A DNA stretch of 64,000 nt, from NCBI RefSeq assembly GCF_000472525.1, contig NZ_AWZT01000010.1:62001-126000 (forward strand), written 5' to 3'. This DNA is from Paraburkholderia dilworthii (GTDB taxonomy: Bacteria; Pseudomonadota; Gammaproteobacteria; Burkholderiales; Burkholderiaceae). Position 1 is the first letter of the stretch. Each line of letters opens with the position of its first letter. Made by a program: the position numbers and the translations under genes. The notes under the pieces were generated by a model. The model was not told where the DNA came from. It ran no database searches and was given only the letters and a program-made list of their open reading frames with translations. Positions 46,096 through 55,194 of this stretch are shown one piece after another.

Positions 46096-47031
46096 ATGAC
46101 CCGTCCCACCACGCAGATTTTCGACGCGGCCGCGACTGCGCGGCTCACACCGTATGCCGCGCTCGTCGACGCGTTAAAGCGCGCGAGCATCGAGTACGCG
46201 CAGCAACGCATCGCGAGTCCGGAGCGGCTCGTCGTACCGCTCAACGAAGGCGGCATTCTGCTGTCGATGCCGGCGACCGCGTCCGACCTCGCGATTCACA
46301 AGCTGGTCAACGTGTGTCCGGGCAACGGGTCGCGCGGCCTGCCCACGATCCACGGCCAGGTGATGGCATTCGACGCCGACACTGGCGAGACGCTCTTCAT
46401 TCTCGACGGTCCCACTGTGACGGGCCGGCGTACCGCAGCCATGTCGATGCTGGGCGTCAGTACCTTTGCCGCTCCCGCGCCGCGCGAGTTTCTGCTGATC
46501 GGCACCGGCACGCAGGCGCTCAATCATCTGGAAGCGATCGGCGAGTTGTATCCCGAGGCGCGCGTGTGGGTGAAGGGCAGCGCGCCGGCGCGCGCCGAAG
46601 CGTTTTGCGCCGCGCATCGCGGCAAGGCGTTCGAGGTCCGGCCGCTTGGCCGGCCGGATGCAGCGCTGCCCGAGTCGATCGACACGGTTATTGCGCTCAC
46701 CACGAGCCGGCAGCCGGTCTATGACGAAGCGGCGCGCACGAGCCGCCTTGTGATCGGCGTTGGCGCCTTCACGCCCGAGATGGTCGAAATCGGCGCGCGC
46801 ACGATCACGGACAGCGCGCTTTTCGTCGACGATGAGGCCGGCGCGAAACACGAAGCCGGCGATTTCATTCAGGCAGGCGTGGATTGGGCCGACGTCCGGG
46901 GCATCGCGTCGCTTCTGGACAACTCGGTGCCGCTGCCGGCGCAAACGCCGATTGTTTTCAAGAGCGTCGGTTGTGCGGCGTGGGATCTGGCGGCGTGTCG
47001 CGTTGCGCGAGAGGCTTTGTCTCGCGGTTGA
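46096..47031 (+). CDS. Ornithine cyclodeaminase/mu-crystallin family; likely delta1-pyrroline-2-carboxylate reductase
   Basis: NAD(P)H enzyme of 311 aa. The pattern AIHKLVNVCPGNGSRGLPTIHGQVM and DTGETLFILDGPTVTGRRTAA is the family's substrate site. FLLIGTGTQALNHLEAI is the Rossmann motif, and DSALFVDDEAGAKHEAGDFIQAG is a typical end. In proteobacteria such proteins often reduce delta1-pyrroline-2-carboxylate or delta1-piperideine-2-carboxylate, imines formed when a D-amino acid is oxidised. The FAD amine oxidase upstream in the same direction would provide that substrate. Ornithine cyclodeaminase itself is the less likely alternative. Confidence 0.8.
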   Translation: MTRPTTQIFDAAATARLTPYAALVDALKRASIEYAQQRIASPERLVVPLNEGGILLSMPATASDLAIHKLVNVCPGNGSRGLPTIHGQVMAFDADTGETLFILDGPTVTGRRTAAMSMLGVSTFAAPAPREFLLIGTGTQALNHLEAIGELYPEARVWVKGSAPARAEAFCAAHRGKAFEVRPLGRPDAALPESIDTVIALTTSRQPVYDEAARTSRLVIGVGAFTPEMVEIGARTITDSALFVDDEAGAKHEAGDFIQAGVDWADVRGIASLLDNSVPLPAQTPIVFKSVGCAAWDLAACRVAREALSRG

Positions 47032-47536
47032 GCATCCACGGCGAGGCGGGCGCGGCGTGCTTGCATCGAGGGTGCGTGTCGCAAAGTGCGTGAGCGGCGC
47101 AGGCAGCCCACTTAGCGCACTTGGCTTAGGTAGCCACGTGGCACAAGCGGCCGCCGTAGCCTGAACTGGCCGAAGCAGCCGAAGCAGCCGAAGCAGCCGA
47201 AGCAGCCGAAGCAGCCGAAGCGGCCGAAGCGGCCGAAGCGGCCGAAGCAGCCCTTGGCCCACCGCACGCAGCGCCCGCAGCACGCCACTCGGCACGATAA
47301 AAAACCCCTTTAAAACAGCCTTTCGCCGGGCGCGTTGGCATATTGCGCCAACCTGCGGCGCATGTTGCCGTGCAAACAATCGCAAAACGTTGCACCATAG
47401 GCGTTTGCCAGAAATGTGCCGATACGCGTGCCGCCAGGCCTCGCATCCACTTTTCTGTCTTTGCCCCAGGCCAGCGGCCCCAAAGGTCTCCTGGCTCCTG
47501 GCGACGCCTTCCTTCTCACGACGCTGCGACCGCGCT
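47032..47536. other. Intergenic before zwf, with minisatellite
   Basis: 505 bp. It contains the nine-copy 9-bp array at 47169-47249 and a GC-rich stretch; the remainder should hold the zwf promoter. I see no convincing gene. Frames that read through the array give only Ala-Glu-Ala or Ala-Ser-Ala repeats. Confidence 0.6.
47169..47249. repeat. Nine tandem copies of a 9-bp unit
   Basis: GCCGAAGCA five times, GCCGAAGCG three times, then GCCGAAGCA once, all head to tail with no gaps (81 bp). The copy number and the two unit types suggest a variable-number array. Confidence 0.95.
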
Positions 47537-49018
47537 ATGACGACCCAACACGCTTCTGCGACTCCCGACCTTCCGCTCGACATGATCATTTTCGGCGGCA
47601 CCGGCGACCTGTCGTTTCGCAAGCTGCTCCCCGCGCTGTACATGGCGCATCTGCACTGCAACCTGCCGCCGGAGACGCGCATTCTCACCATCGGGCGCAA
47701 GCCGTGGTCGCGCGATGAGTACATCAACGAGTTCATGGAGCAGAAGGCCAAGCCCTTCATTGAAAAGAAAGCGTTCGATGCCGCCGCGTGGGACAAATTT
47801 CTCGCGCTGTTCGAATACGTGCGCATGGATGTCGACTCGGCCGAAGACTATCAGCGGCTGAAAGAAGCGTCGCGCGAAGGTGTGCGCCGTGTGTTCTATC
47901 TCGCGACGTCTCCGGATCTGTTCATGAACATCTGCGAGAACCTTTCGGCGGCGGGGCTGGTGGACGACAATTCGCGCGTCGTGCTCGAAAAACCGCTGGG
48001 CCACGATCTCGCGTCCGCGCAGGAGATCAACACGGCGGTCGGCAAGCATTTCAGCGAAGCGCAGATCTACCGGATCGACCATTACCTCGGCAAGGAAACC
48101 GTGCAGAACCTGATGGTGCTGCGCTTCGGTAATCCGATTTTCGGCCCGCTGTGGCAGGCGCCGTATATCAAGCGCGTGCAGATCACGGTCGCGGAAACGG
48201 TCGGCGTGGGCAGCCGCGCCGGTTTCTACGACAAGACCGGCGCGCTGCGTGACATGGTGCAGAACCACTTGCTGCAACTGCTGTGCATCGTCGCAATGGA
48301 GCCGCCTGTGTCGCTCGACCCCGACGCGGTCCGCGACGAAAAGCTCAAGGTGTTGCGCTCATTGCGGCCCATGACGCCCGAGGACATCGCCCGCGATACC
48401 GTGCGCGGTCAGTACACGGCCGGCGCGGTGGACGGCGAGGCGGTGAAGGGCTATCTCCAGGAAGACAATGTGCCGGCCGGCAGCCGCGCCGAGACGTTCG
48501 TCGCGTTGCGCGCGCACATCAACAACTGGCGCTGGGCCAACGTGCCGTTCTTCCTGCGCACCGGCAAACGCATGCAGAAGAAGGTGTCGGAGATCGTCAT
48601 CGAATTCTCCGAGTTGCCGTTCTCGATCATCCCGAGCGGCGGACGCAACTACGGCAACCGCCTCGTGATCCAGTTGCAGCCGGAAGAGTCAATCCAGTTG
48701 CAGATGCTCGCGAAAGAGCCGGGCAGCGGCATGCACATGCTGCCGGTGAATCTGAACCTCGACTTGCAGCAGGCGTTCACCGAACGTCGCGCGGAAGCTT
48801 ACGAGCGTCTGCTGATCGACGTGATTCGCGGCCGTCTCACACACTTCATGCGGCGCGACGAACTGGAAGCTGCGTGGGCGTGGGCCGAGCCGATTCTCGA
48901 AGGTTGGGCGAAGTCGGGCGAGCGGCCGCGTAACTACACTGCGGGCACGTTCGGGCCGGCTGCGTCGACGGCGTTGATGGCGCGCGAAAACGCCGTCTGG
49001 GCGGAAGAGTCGCAGTAA
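47537..49018 (+). CDS. zwf: Glucose-6-phosphate 1-dehydrogenase
   Basis: Cytosolic NADP+ (or NAD+) enzyme of 493 aa. It oxidises glucose-6-phosphate to 6-phosphogluconolactone, the start of the pentose phosphate and Entner-Doudoroff routes. Visible are the coenzyme motif FGGTGDLSFRKLLPAL, the substrate and catalytic segment YRIDHYLGKETVQNLMVLRF (His is the base), VLEKPLGHD and NNWRWANVPFFLRTGKRM. The ATG at 47537 gives a family-length protein. The upstream continuation of the frame has no family match. A strong terminator follows. Confidence 0.95.
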   Translation: MTTQHASATPDLPLDMIIFGGTGDLSFRKLLPALYMAHLHCNLPPETRILTIGRKPWSRDEYINEFMEQKAKPFIEKKAFDAAAWDKFLALFEYVRMDVDSAEDYQRLKEASREGVRRVFYLATSPDLFMNICENLSAAGLVDDNSRVVLEKPLGHDLASAQEINTAVGKHFSEAQIYRIDHYLGKETVQNLMVLRFGNPIFGPLWQAPYIKRVQITVAETVGVGSRAGFYDKTGALRDMVQNHLLQLLCIVAMEPPVSLDPDAVRDEKLKVLRSLRPMTPEDIARDTVRGQYTAGAVDGEAVKGYLQEDNVPAGSRAETFVALRAHINNWRWANVPFFLRTGKRMQKKVSEIVIEFSELPFSIIPSGGRNYGNRLVIQLQPEESIQLQMLAKEPGSGMHMLPVNLNLDLQQAFTERRAEAYERLLIDVIRGRLTHFMRRDELEAAWAWAEPILEGWAKSGERPRNYTAGTFGPAASTALMARENAVWAEESQ

Positions 49019-49053
49019 GCGGTTTTCTATCCGCAGCTTCTCTGGCGCAATGA

Positions 49054-49080
49054 AAAAGGCCCGCTGAAAGCGGGCCTTTT
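49054..49080. terminator. Bidirectional terminator between zwf and tssL
   Basis: Perfect 12-bp stem AAAAGGCCCGCT / AGCGGGCCTTTT with a GAA loop. It separates the rightward zwf from the leftward T6SS operon. Confidence 0.92.
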
Positions 49081-49114
49081 CGATGCTGCCGCATCAACTG
49101 CTGAGCCGACGCAC

Positions 49115-49894
49115 TCAAGGCAACGAGATCGTCAGCGTGGCCGATTGCGGCCCGAGCTTCACCACCTGCGAATAGGGCGCCAACGTGCGCAACGTCTGGT
49201 CGCGCAAATACGTGTTCAGGCCAAGATAGGCCAGCAGTCCCACCAGCGCGAACACCGCACCGATCGACCACAACGGGACTTCGCGCTTCAGATGGTGCGC
49301 GACCTGATCGGGCAGCGGCCAATGCGGCGCAAACGGCGCACGCTTGCCCTTCAAGTGCGCGATTTCATCGCCGATGCGCGCGGTCAGATACGCGAGCTTC
49401 TCCGGCCCTTCCAGCAAATACTTGCCTTGAAAGCCGAGCAGCAGACACATATGGAACACTTCAAGCGATTGCAGACGCGCCGCGCCTTGTGCGCGGCATT
49501 CCTCGAGATACTGGAAGAATTTTTCGCCCGCGAGCTGTTCGCCGAACAGCACCAGTTGCAGCGGCTGCCGCTCCCATTCCGTGCGGATCCTGAATGTTGA
49601 CGACAACACTGACTCGTCTATCGCCGCGCAGAACGCAAACTTGGATGCATACACGTCTTCAGCTGATGCATTGAGCTTTTTCGCGCCGCGCTCGAAGTCG
49701 CCGAGAAACTGCTGGATGCGCTGGCTGAATTCGTGCGCGTCGCCAGGTTCGCGGCCGTTTTTCAGCAGGAACAGCATGAAGAAGCCGTCGTACAGCAAGT
49801 CGAGCAGCGAGCGGACCTGATAGCTCGGTTCAGCCGTTGGGGCGGGCGTCGCGGCAGGCGTGCTGCCGCCGAAAAGTGAAGGCGCGTAGCTCAT
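49115..49894 (-). CDS. tssL: T6SS membrane-complex protein TssL (DotU/IcmH-like)
   Basis: Inner-membrane protein of 259 aa. The cytosolic domain shows LLDLLYDGFFMLFLLKNG, KFAFCAAIDESVL and LVLFGEQLAGEKFFQYLEE, which are DotU hallmarks. A single C-terminal membrane helix is at about residues 213-233 (WSIGAVFALVGLLAYLGLNTYL). No peptidoglycan-binding OmpA domain is attached; a separate OmpA protein lies at the right edge. TssL joins TssM and TssJ in the envelope channel. It overlaps tssK by 4 nt and is last in the leftward tssJKL operon. Confidence 0.93.
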   Translation of the reverse strand: MSYAPSLFGGSTPAATPAPTAEPSYQVRSLLDLLYDGFFMLFLLKNGREPGDAHEFSQRIQQFLGDFERGAKKLNASAEDVYASKFAFCAAIDESVLSSTFRIRTEWERQPLQLVLFGEQLAGEKFFQYLEECRAQGAARLQSLEVFHMCLLLGFQGKYLLEGPEKLAYLTARIGDEIAHLKGKRAPFAPHWPLPDQVAHHLKREVPLWSIGAVFALVGLLAYLGLNTYLRDQTLRTLAPYSQVVKLGPQSATLTISLP

Positions 49895-51237
49895 GATGTG
49901 ACCGCGATCAGTTCAAGTTGAAGATCGTTGATGCCCGAGGGCGCATAGATCATTGCCGATTGCGCTTGCAACATGCGCTCATACAACGCGCCGCGCGGCT
50001 CCAACGAGAAATAGCACGCGCCCGGCCTCACCGGAATCGCGGGCGGCACTTGCGGCGTGTAGACGAGCCGCACGCCGGGCATCGCGGAGAGCACGAGCTT
50101 GTCAACGTCGTCGGGCGCGCCGACCTTGAAGCGCGCCGGCACTGCTTCGACGAGCTCGGCGGTGGGCATGTCGGCGGATACGGCAATGTAGAACAGCGTC
50201 TTGTCGTCGATCTTGCCGGAATCGAGCCGGCCCGCATGGAACGAAGGACGCACTTCTTCAAGCGAGATCGCGAAGTAGCGCGTGGAGATCACGGTTTCGA
50301 GCAGATCGCGCAGGATCATGTCGAGCCGCGCGAAGCCGGGGCCCGGATCGTCGTGACGATAAGCCGGCAGATCGGACAGCGCATAGCCTTTGGAAAACGT
50401 CATCAACTGCCCGGCGAGGCGCAGCAACTCCTGAAACAGCCGCTCAGGGTGCAGCGCCGAATGCTGATACAGGTGCGCGAGCGACGCAAACGCCGCGCTC
50501 GCCGTGTGCAGCAGCCAGAACGACGCGATGTCGCCCGAACGGAACTCGATGATGTTCTTGGTCGGTTCGCGATGAAAGCCGTAGAGCGCGTTGACCTTGG
50601 CCTGCAACGCGTCGATCAGCTGGCGCAGCCGCTGATGCAGGACCGGCGACGCGTCGATGGCGAGGCACGGCGGCACGAAGCTGTCGTCGATTTCGAAGCC
50701 CGACGTGGCCGTGCGCCGCACGCGCACGAGCGGCACCGACAGTAATTGATCGCGCGGCTCGCTATGAGCGATCAGCTTGACGCTCGTCTTGAGGAACGTG
50801 ATGTCGGCTTCGGCGGCATCGGTGAAGTGATCCGCAACCGGCGTCTGCTCGCTCACGTAACGCGCGACGAAACCGGCGTTGCTGTCCTGCGAATAGTTGG
50901 CACCCGTCTCGCGCAACGGATGCAGCGCGAGATAAAACGTAAATTCGGTGATGCCGTCCGGCAACGTGTCTAACGCGATGGGCGGCGGCAGGCCGTCCGC
51001 TTGCGGCGCCGAATACAGCGCGCCGTCGGGAAACACCAGCGACAGCTCGCTTACACGCAGCACGTTGCTGCCGAGCGCGTCGCGGTCGAAGCGCGCGGAG
51101 CGCACACCCCAGTTGTACGGCTGGATGGCCTGAATCGACTCGAACAGGCGCGCTTCGTGATAGGCGTCCTGACGCTGAAAATGCTGCGGCCTTAGAAACA
51201 GGCCTTCTCCCCAGAGCACTTTTGCGGAATAACTCAT
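49891..51237 (-). CDS. tssK: T6SS baseplate protein TssK
   Basis: Protein of 448 aa that links the baseplate to the membrane complex. The family start is visible, VLWGEGLFLRPQHFQRQDAYHE (read in segments), followed by YNWGVRSARFD. The remainder is a mixed shell and C-terminal receptor-binding-like domain, RPGACYFSLEPRGALYERMLQAQSAMIYAP. Overlaps tssL by 4 nt and starts 119 bp after the tssJ stop. Confidence 0.94.
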   Translation of the reverse strand: MSYSAKVLWGEGLFLRPQHFQRQDAYHEARLFESIQAIQPYNWGVRSARFDRDALGSNVLRVSELSLVFPDGALYSAPQADGLPPPIALDTLPDGITEFTFYLALHPLRETGANYSQDSNAGFVARYVSEQTPVADHFTDAAEADITFLKTSVKLIAHSEPRDQLLSVPLVRVRRTATSGFEIDDSFVPPCLAIDASPVLHQRLRQLIDALQAKVNALYGFHREPTKNIIEFRSGDIASFWLLHTASAAFASLAHLYQHSALHPERLFQELLRLAGQLMTFSKGYALSDLPAYRHDDPGPGFARLDMILRDLLETVISTRYFAISLEEVRPSFHAGRLDSGKIDDKTLFYIAVSADMPTAELVEAVPARFKVGAPDDVDKLVLSAMPGVRLVYTPQVPPAIPVRPGACYFSLEPRGALYERMLQAQSAMIYAPSGINDLQLELIAVTS

Positions 51238-51356
51238 CTCAAACCTGTTATATGGGTTCAGCGTGCGGCGTGCCCGGAATAACCCGATTCGGGCGTCGCA
51301 TTGTTAATTCTCTAGAAAATGTTAAATCGTATTCCTGGCATGTTTCCCCGCACCTT

Positions 51357-51989
51357 TTAACCGCAGCTAACCGAAGAAAGCATATTTAGCGGCTGCGCGG
51401 GCAATCCCTGTTCTGGCGGGATCACCGTGCCGTTGGTGACCGTCATTGCGCAGTTATGCAGGCCGATCATTATGCCGGATTTCTCCGACTTCGCCGGATC
51501 GAAGGCGAATTTCCAACGCTGCATGGCCGGATCGCGAAATAGCGCGACGATACCGAGGGCCTGCGCTTCACGCGACACCTTTTCGGTAACAACGTAACGT
51601 TGGCCCGGGATCAGCGTCACTTCACGCACGCCCAGCAAATCGCCGCCGAGTATGGTCTTTTCCTTCGCCGGATCGGTAAATGCGTTAAACGGCGCCTGCT
51701 GGAAAGAAGTGGGATCTTTCAATGTGTAAAGCCGGACCACCAGCGCTAATGGCCGCTTGTCATTCGCCGCATTCAGATTGGGCGCCGCATATAACGTGAG
51801 ACCGACATTGCGCGGCGGCTTTTGCGCGTCCGGCAATTCGGGCTTGCCGAGGCCGCTCGCCTGCAAAGCCGCGTTGGCAGCGGCTCCGAGCACCGTCACA
51901 CCTGCCGCGCAACCACCGAGAAGGACACATAAGGCGGCATGGGCAATCAATAGCAATGCATGCCGAACAAGATGCGAATTCATATACAT
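51357..51989 (-). CDS. tssJ: T6SS outer-membrane lipoprotein TssJ
   Basis: Lipoprotein of 210 aa. The signal peptide HALLLIAHAALCVLLGGCAAG contains the lipobox LGGC; the Cys becomes lipidated. NVGLTLYAAPNLNAANDKRPLALVVRLYTLKD is the typical TssJ beta-sandwich with the loop that contacts TssM. The exact start among Met at 51989, 51983 or the longer frame at 52025 is uncertain; no ribosome site decides it. First gene of the leftward operon. Confidence 0.88.
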   Translation of the reverse strand: MYMNSHLVRHALLLIAHAALCVLLGGCAAGVTVLGAAANAALQASGLGKPELPDAQKPPRNVGLTLYAAPNLNAANDKRPLALVVRLYTLKDPTSFQQAPFNAFTDPAKEKTILGGDLLGVREVTLIPGQRYVVTEKVSREAQALGIVALFRDPAMQRWKFAFDPAKSEKSGIMIGLHNCAMTVTNGTVIPPEQGLPAQPLNMLSSVSCG

Positions 51990-52354
51990 CGACCGGCTGG
52001 CCGCCGTCCCCCGTCTAAACATCAATAACGAAATGATTCCCGCGAAACTTCAGCAACTAATGCCGCTTTATGCCGTTTACTGCCGCGTTATGCAGCCTGC
52101 ATGTAATCCCGATGTAGAAGGCTTTGCCACGCCCGAGTGGAAAATTTTCCCGGTCGCCCCGTCGCCCCTATTGCGCCAGGAAACAATTTCTGCATGTTTC
52201 GTTTTAAAGATCCACGCGTATTTTTTTCGTGCAATGCTTCTTCACATGAAAGTTGAATTATCGAAAATTGGCCTGTACTATACCCGCGCACTTGAAGCAA
52301 AGCAAAACTCCGGTTTCTCCTTGAATTAAAAAATTCGCACGTCGGTGAAAAACG
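51990..52354. other. T6SS divergent control region
   Basis: 365 bp between tssJ and tagM, lower in GC than the genes around it. It holds the sigma-70-like promoter at 52253-52281 toward tagM and presumably one toward tssJ. I see no binding-site motif shared between the two sides. Confidence 0.6.
52253..52281 (+). promoter_or_regulatory. Sigma-70-like promoter of the tagM-tss operon
   Basis: TTGAAT, 17-nt spacer, TACTAT. It lies 74 bp upstream of the tagM start. Confidence 0.45.
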
Positions 52355-53032
52355 ATGAATGACCGTCTGTTAGTAAAACTATCTGGGGTAGTGTTGGCAT
52401 GCGGCGTGATGGCCGGTTGCGCGACACAGGGCAACAACGCGGCGACCACACCGGAGGCTTTTAATAAGCAACTCGCGGACGCCGATACAGTTGCGAAAGG
52501 TGGTGATCAGGACCGCGCTATTGCCCTTTATCAGCAGCTTTCAAAATCAGATCCGACGCGCGAGGAACCGTGGTCGCGCATTGCGCAAATCCAGTTCACG
52601 CAAGGTCATTACGGCCAGGCTATCGTCGCCGCCCAAGAAGCGTTGCAGCGCGACCAGACCGACCGTCAGGCAAAGAGCGTCCTGGCCGTGGCCGGGCTGC
52701 GCGTCGCCACTCAATCGCTCGGCGAGTTGCGTCAGGACGCATCGCTCGCGGGCGACGCCAAATCGGACGCGCAGGCGCTCGCCAAGCAGCTGCGCGACAC
52801 ACTCGGCGAGGCCACGCTGTTCCCGCCCGACCCGAACGATAAGCCGGCCCCCAAGAAAAAACGTGTGATTCGCCGCGTCGCGAAGAGCAAGACGATGGAA
52901 GCGCCGGAAACGAGCACGAGCGTCGCGGTTGCGCCAGCTGCTCCGATGGCTCCCGCTCCAGCAGTACCCGCAGCACCCGCCAAGGCCGCGCAAAGCGGCG
53001 GCGCGTCTGATCCGTTCAGCGCGCTGCGCTGA
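52355..53032 (+). CDS. tagM: T6SS-associated TPR lipoprotein TagM-like
   Basis: Lipoprotein of 225 aa. Signal peptide LSGVVLACGVMAGCATQG with lipobox MAGC. A TPR pair follows (DQDRAIALYQQLSKSDPTREEPWSRIAQIQ, then HYGQAIVAAQEALQRDQTDRQAKSVL, read in segments), then a basic linker PKKKRVIRRVAKSK and a long Pro/Ala tail that may span the periplasm. A protein of this design precedes tssB in other Burkholderia T6SS loci. The name is from that position; function is not settled. Confidence 0.78.
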   Translation: MNDRLLVKLSGVVLACGVMAGCATQGNNAATTPEAFNKQLADADTVAKGGDQDRAIALYQQLSKSDPTREEPWSRIAQIQFTQGHYGQAIVAAQEALQRDQTDRQAKSVLAVAGLRVATQSLGELRQDASLAGDAKSDAQALAKQLRDTLGEATLFPPDPNDKPAPKKKRVIRRVAKSKTMEAPETSTSVAVAPAAPMAPAPAVPAAPAKAAQSGGASDPFSALR

Positions 53033-53068
53033 TCCTCACGCCTCACCATCAGCATTCGGGAGCCGACG

Positions 53069-53617
53069 ATGGCGAAGAAAGAAAGCATACAAAAACGCTT
53101 GCAAAAAGTGCGGCCGCCCCGCGTGCAGCTCACCTATGAGGTGGAGCGTGGCGATGCGATCGAAGTGAAGGAACTGCCGTTCGTGGTCGGCGTAGTGGCC
53201 GATCTGGCGGGGCAGTCCGAAGTCGAGCAGCCGAAGCTGCGCGATCGCAAGTTCGTCAACATCGACCGCGATAATTTTGACGACGTGATGAAGGCGATCG
53301 AGCCGCGTGCGGCGTTTCAGGTCGAGAACCGCCTGAGCGAAGGCGGCGGTAAATTCGCTGTCGATCTACGTTTCAAGTCGATGGCCGATTTCAATCCGGA
53401 TGAAGTGGTCGCGCAAATCGAGCCGCTGCGGCGTCTGCTCGAAGCACGTTCGAAGCTCGCCGATCTGCGCAACAAGCTTGCCGGCAACGACAAACTCGAA
53501 GATCTGCTCTCGGAAGTGCTCAACAACACGCAGCAGTTGCAGACTCTGGCGAAAGACCAGGGCAATGCGGCGGACCAGCACGGCGGCGCGCCGGATCACG
53601 ACAAGCAAGGCGAATAA
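53069..53617 (+). CDS. tssB: T6SS contractile sheath small subunit TssB
   Basis: Sheath protein (VipA family) of 182 aa. Visible are ESIQKRLQKVRPPRVQLTYEVE, LPFVVGVVADLAGQ, KFVNIDRDNFDDVMKAI and DLRFKSMADFNPDEVV, all family marks. It polymerises with TssC into the sheath around the Hcp tube. The tail is Gln/Asp/His-rich. Ends 14 bp before tssC. Confidence 0.96.
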   Translation: MAKKESIQKRLQKVRPPRVQLTYEVERGDAIEVKELPFVVGVVADLAGQSEVEQPKLRDRKFVNIDRDNFDDVMKAIEPRAAFQVENRLSEGGGKFAVDLRFKSMADFNPDEVVAQIEPLRRLLEARSKLADLRNKLAGNDKLEDLLSEVLNNTQQLQTLAKDQGNAADQHGGAPDHDKQGE

Positions 53618-53631
53618 GTACGGGGTGTGAG

Positions 53632-55122
53632 ATGAACCAGCAAACGGCAGCAGCCCAACTCGCCACCGCGCAAAGCGGTGCGGAATCCACGCTGCTCGAC
53701 GAGATCGTCGAGAAAAGCCGCGTGGCGAAGTCCGATTCCGAACATGCACGCGCGAAGGATCTGATCGGCGAACTCGTGCATCAGGTGCTCGACGGCACGG
53801 TGGTCGTCTCTGACAATCTGTCGGCGACGATCGACGCACGCGTTGCAGAACTTGACCGCCTCATTTCCGCGCAGTTGAGCGCGGTGATGCACGCGCCGGA
53901 ATTCCAGCGCATGGAAAGCACGTGGCGCGGTCTCGACTATCTGTGCAAGGAGAGCAACACCGGCGCGACGGTCAAGATCAAGGCGCTGCATGCGCCCAAG
54001 CGCGATCTCGTGCGCGACTTCAAGACCGCGATCGAATTCGATCAGAGCGCGCTCTTCAAAAAGATCTACGAGGAAGAGTTCGGCACGTTCGGTGGCTCGC
54101 CGTTCGGCGCGATCATTGGCGACTTCGAAGTGACGCGTCAGCCGGAAGACGTGTATTTCGTCGAGCAGATGTCGCACGTCGCGGCGGCCGCACATGCGCC
54201 TTTTATTGCTTCGGCGTCGCCCGAACTGATGGGCCTCGAAACGTTTGCGGATCTCGGCAAGCCGCGCGATCTCGGCAAGGTGTTCGATACCGTCGAATAC
54301 GCGAAGTGGAAGTCGTTCCGCGACTCCGAAGATTCGCGCTATGTGGGCCTCACGCTGCCGCGCTTTCTCGGCCGCTTGCCGTTCAATCCGAAAGACGACG
54401 CCACGGCGGAAGGCTTCAATTTCGTCGAAGAAGTGAACGGCACCGATCACAGCAAATACTTGTGGTGTAACGCGGCATGGGCATTCGCTGCGCGCCTGAC
54501 GGCTGCATTCGACGACTTCGGCTGGTGCGCCGCGATTCGTGGCGTTGAAGGCGGCGGTCTGGTGGAAGATCTGCCGACCCACACATTCAAGACCGACGAC
54601 GGCGAAGTCGCGCTGAAATGCCCGACCGAAATCGCCATTACGGATCGCCGCGAAAAAGAACTGAGCGACCTCGGTTTCATTCCGCTCGTGCATTGCAAGA
54701 ACTCGGACTACGCCGCGTTCTTTGCTGCGCAATCGGTGCAGAAGCCGAAGAAATACAGCACCGACAGCGCCAATGCCAATGCTGTTCTGTCCGCGCAATT
54801 GCAGTACATCTTCTCGGTATCGCGCGTCGCGCACTACCTGAAGGCGATGATGCGCGACAAGATCGGCAGCTTTGCATCGGCGCAGAACGTCGAAGTTTTC
54901 CTGAATCGCTGGATCTCGCAGTACGTACTGCTGGATGACAACGCAACTCAGGAGCAGAAAGCGCAGTTCCCGCTGCGTGAAGCATCGATCCAGGTGTCGG
55001 AGATTCCGGGCAAGCCGGGCGCGTATCGCTCTGTTGCGTTCCTGCGCCCGCATTTCCAGCTCGACGAACTGTCGATCTCCTTGCGGCTCGTCGCCGACCT
55101 GCCGAAACCGGCCAATTCATAA
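53632..55122 (+). CDS. tssC: T6SS contractile sheath large subunit TssC
   Basis: VipB-family protein of 496 aa. Visible are HAPEFQRMESTWRGLDYLCK, EEFGTFGGSPFGAIIGDFEV, VGLTLPRFLGRLPF and NAAWAFAARLTAAFDDFGWCAAIRG. The C-terminal part (HYLKAMMRDKIGSF, VFLNRWISQYV) is the ClpV-accessible end region of the sheath. Confidence 0.97.
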   Translation: MNQQTAAAQLATAQSGAESTLLDEIVEKSRVAKSDSEHARAKDLIGELVHQVLDGTVVVSDNLSATIDARVAELDRLISAQLSAVMHAPEFQRMESTWRGLDYLCKESNTGATVKIKALHAPKRDLVRDFKTAIEFDQSALFKKIYEEEFGTFGGSPFGAIIGDFEVTRQPEDVYFVEQMSHVAAAAHAPFIASASPELMGLETFADLGKPRDLGKVFDTVEYAKWKSFRDSEDSRYVGLTLPRFLGRLPFNPKDDATAEGFNFVEEVNGTDHSKYLWCNAAWAFAARLTAAFDDFGWCAAIRGVEGGGLVEDLPTHTFKTDDGEVALKCPTEIAITDRREKELSDLGFIPLVHCKNSDYAAFFAAQSVQKPKKYSTDSANANAVLSAQLQYIFSVSRVAHYLKAMMRDKIGSFASAQNVEVFLNRWISQYVLLDDNATQEQKAQFPLREASIQVSEIPGKPGAYRSVAFLRPHFQLDELSISLRLVADLPKPANS

Positions 55123-55194
55123 ACGAAGTCAGAAAGCCCGGGCTGGCCGCTCGGGTTAGATGTTAAAACCACCTCTTTGGGGAGTCGATGAGTT

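Noticed and set aside
47126..47446. Small Ala-Ser repeat protein encoded by the 9-bp array
   Set aside because: The frame exists only because 9 is a multiple of 3; there is no ribosome site or conserved flank.
46174..47826. A 550-codon leftward frame across the pyrroline-carboxylate reductase gene, the minisatellite and the start of zwf
   Set aside because: It runs antisense to two clear genes; its Leu/Arg repeats come from the 9-bp array.
53596..55053. A 485-codon antisense frame over tssC
   Set aside because: tssC on the plus strand is certain and the antisense product is Arg/Phe-rich without any domain.
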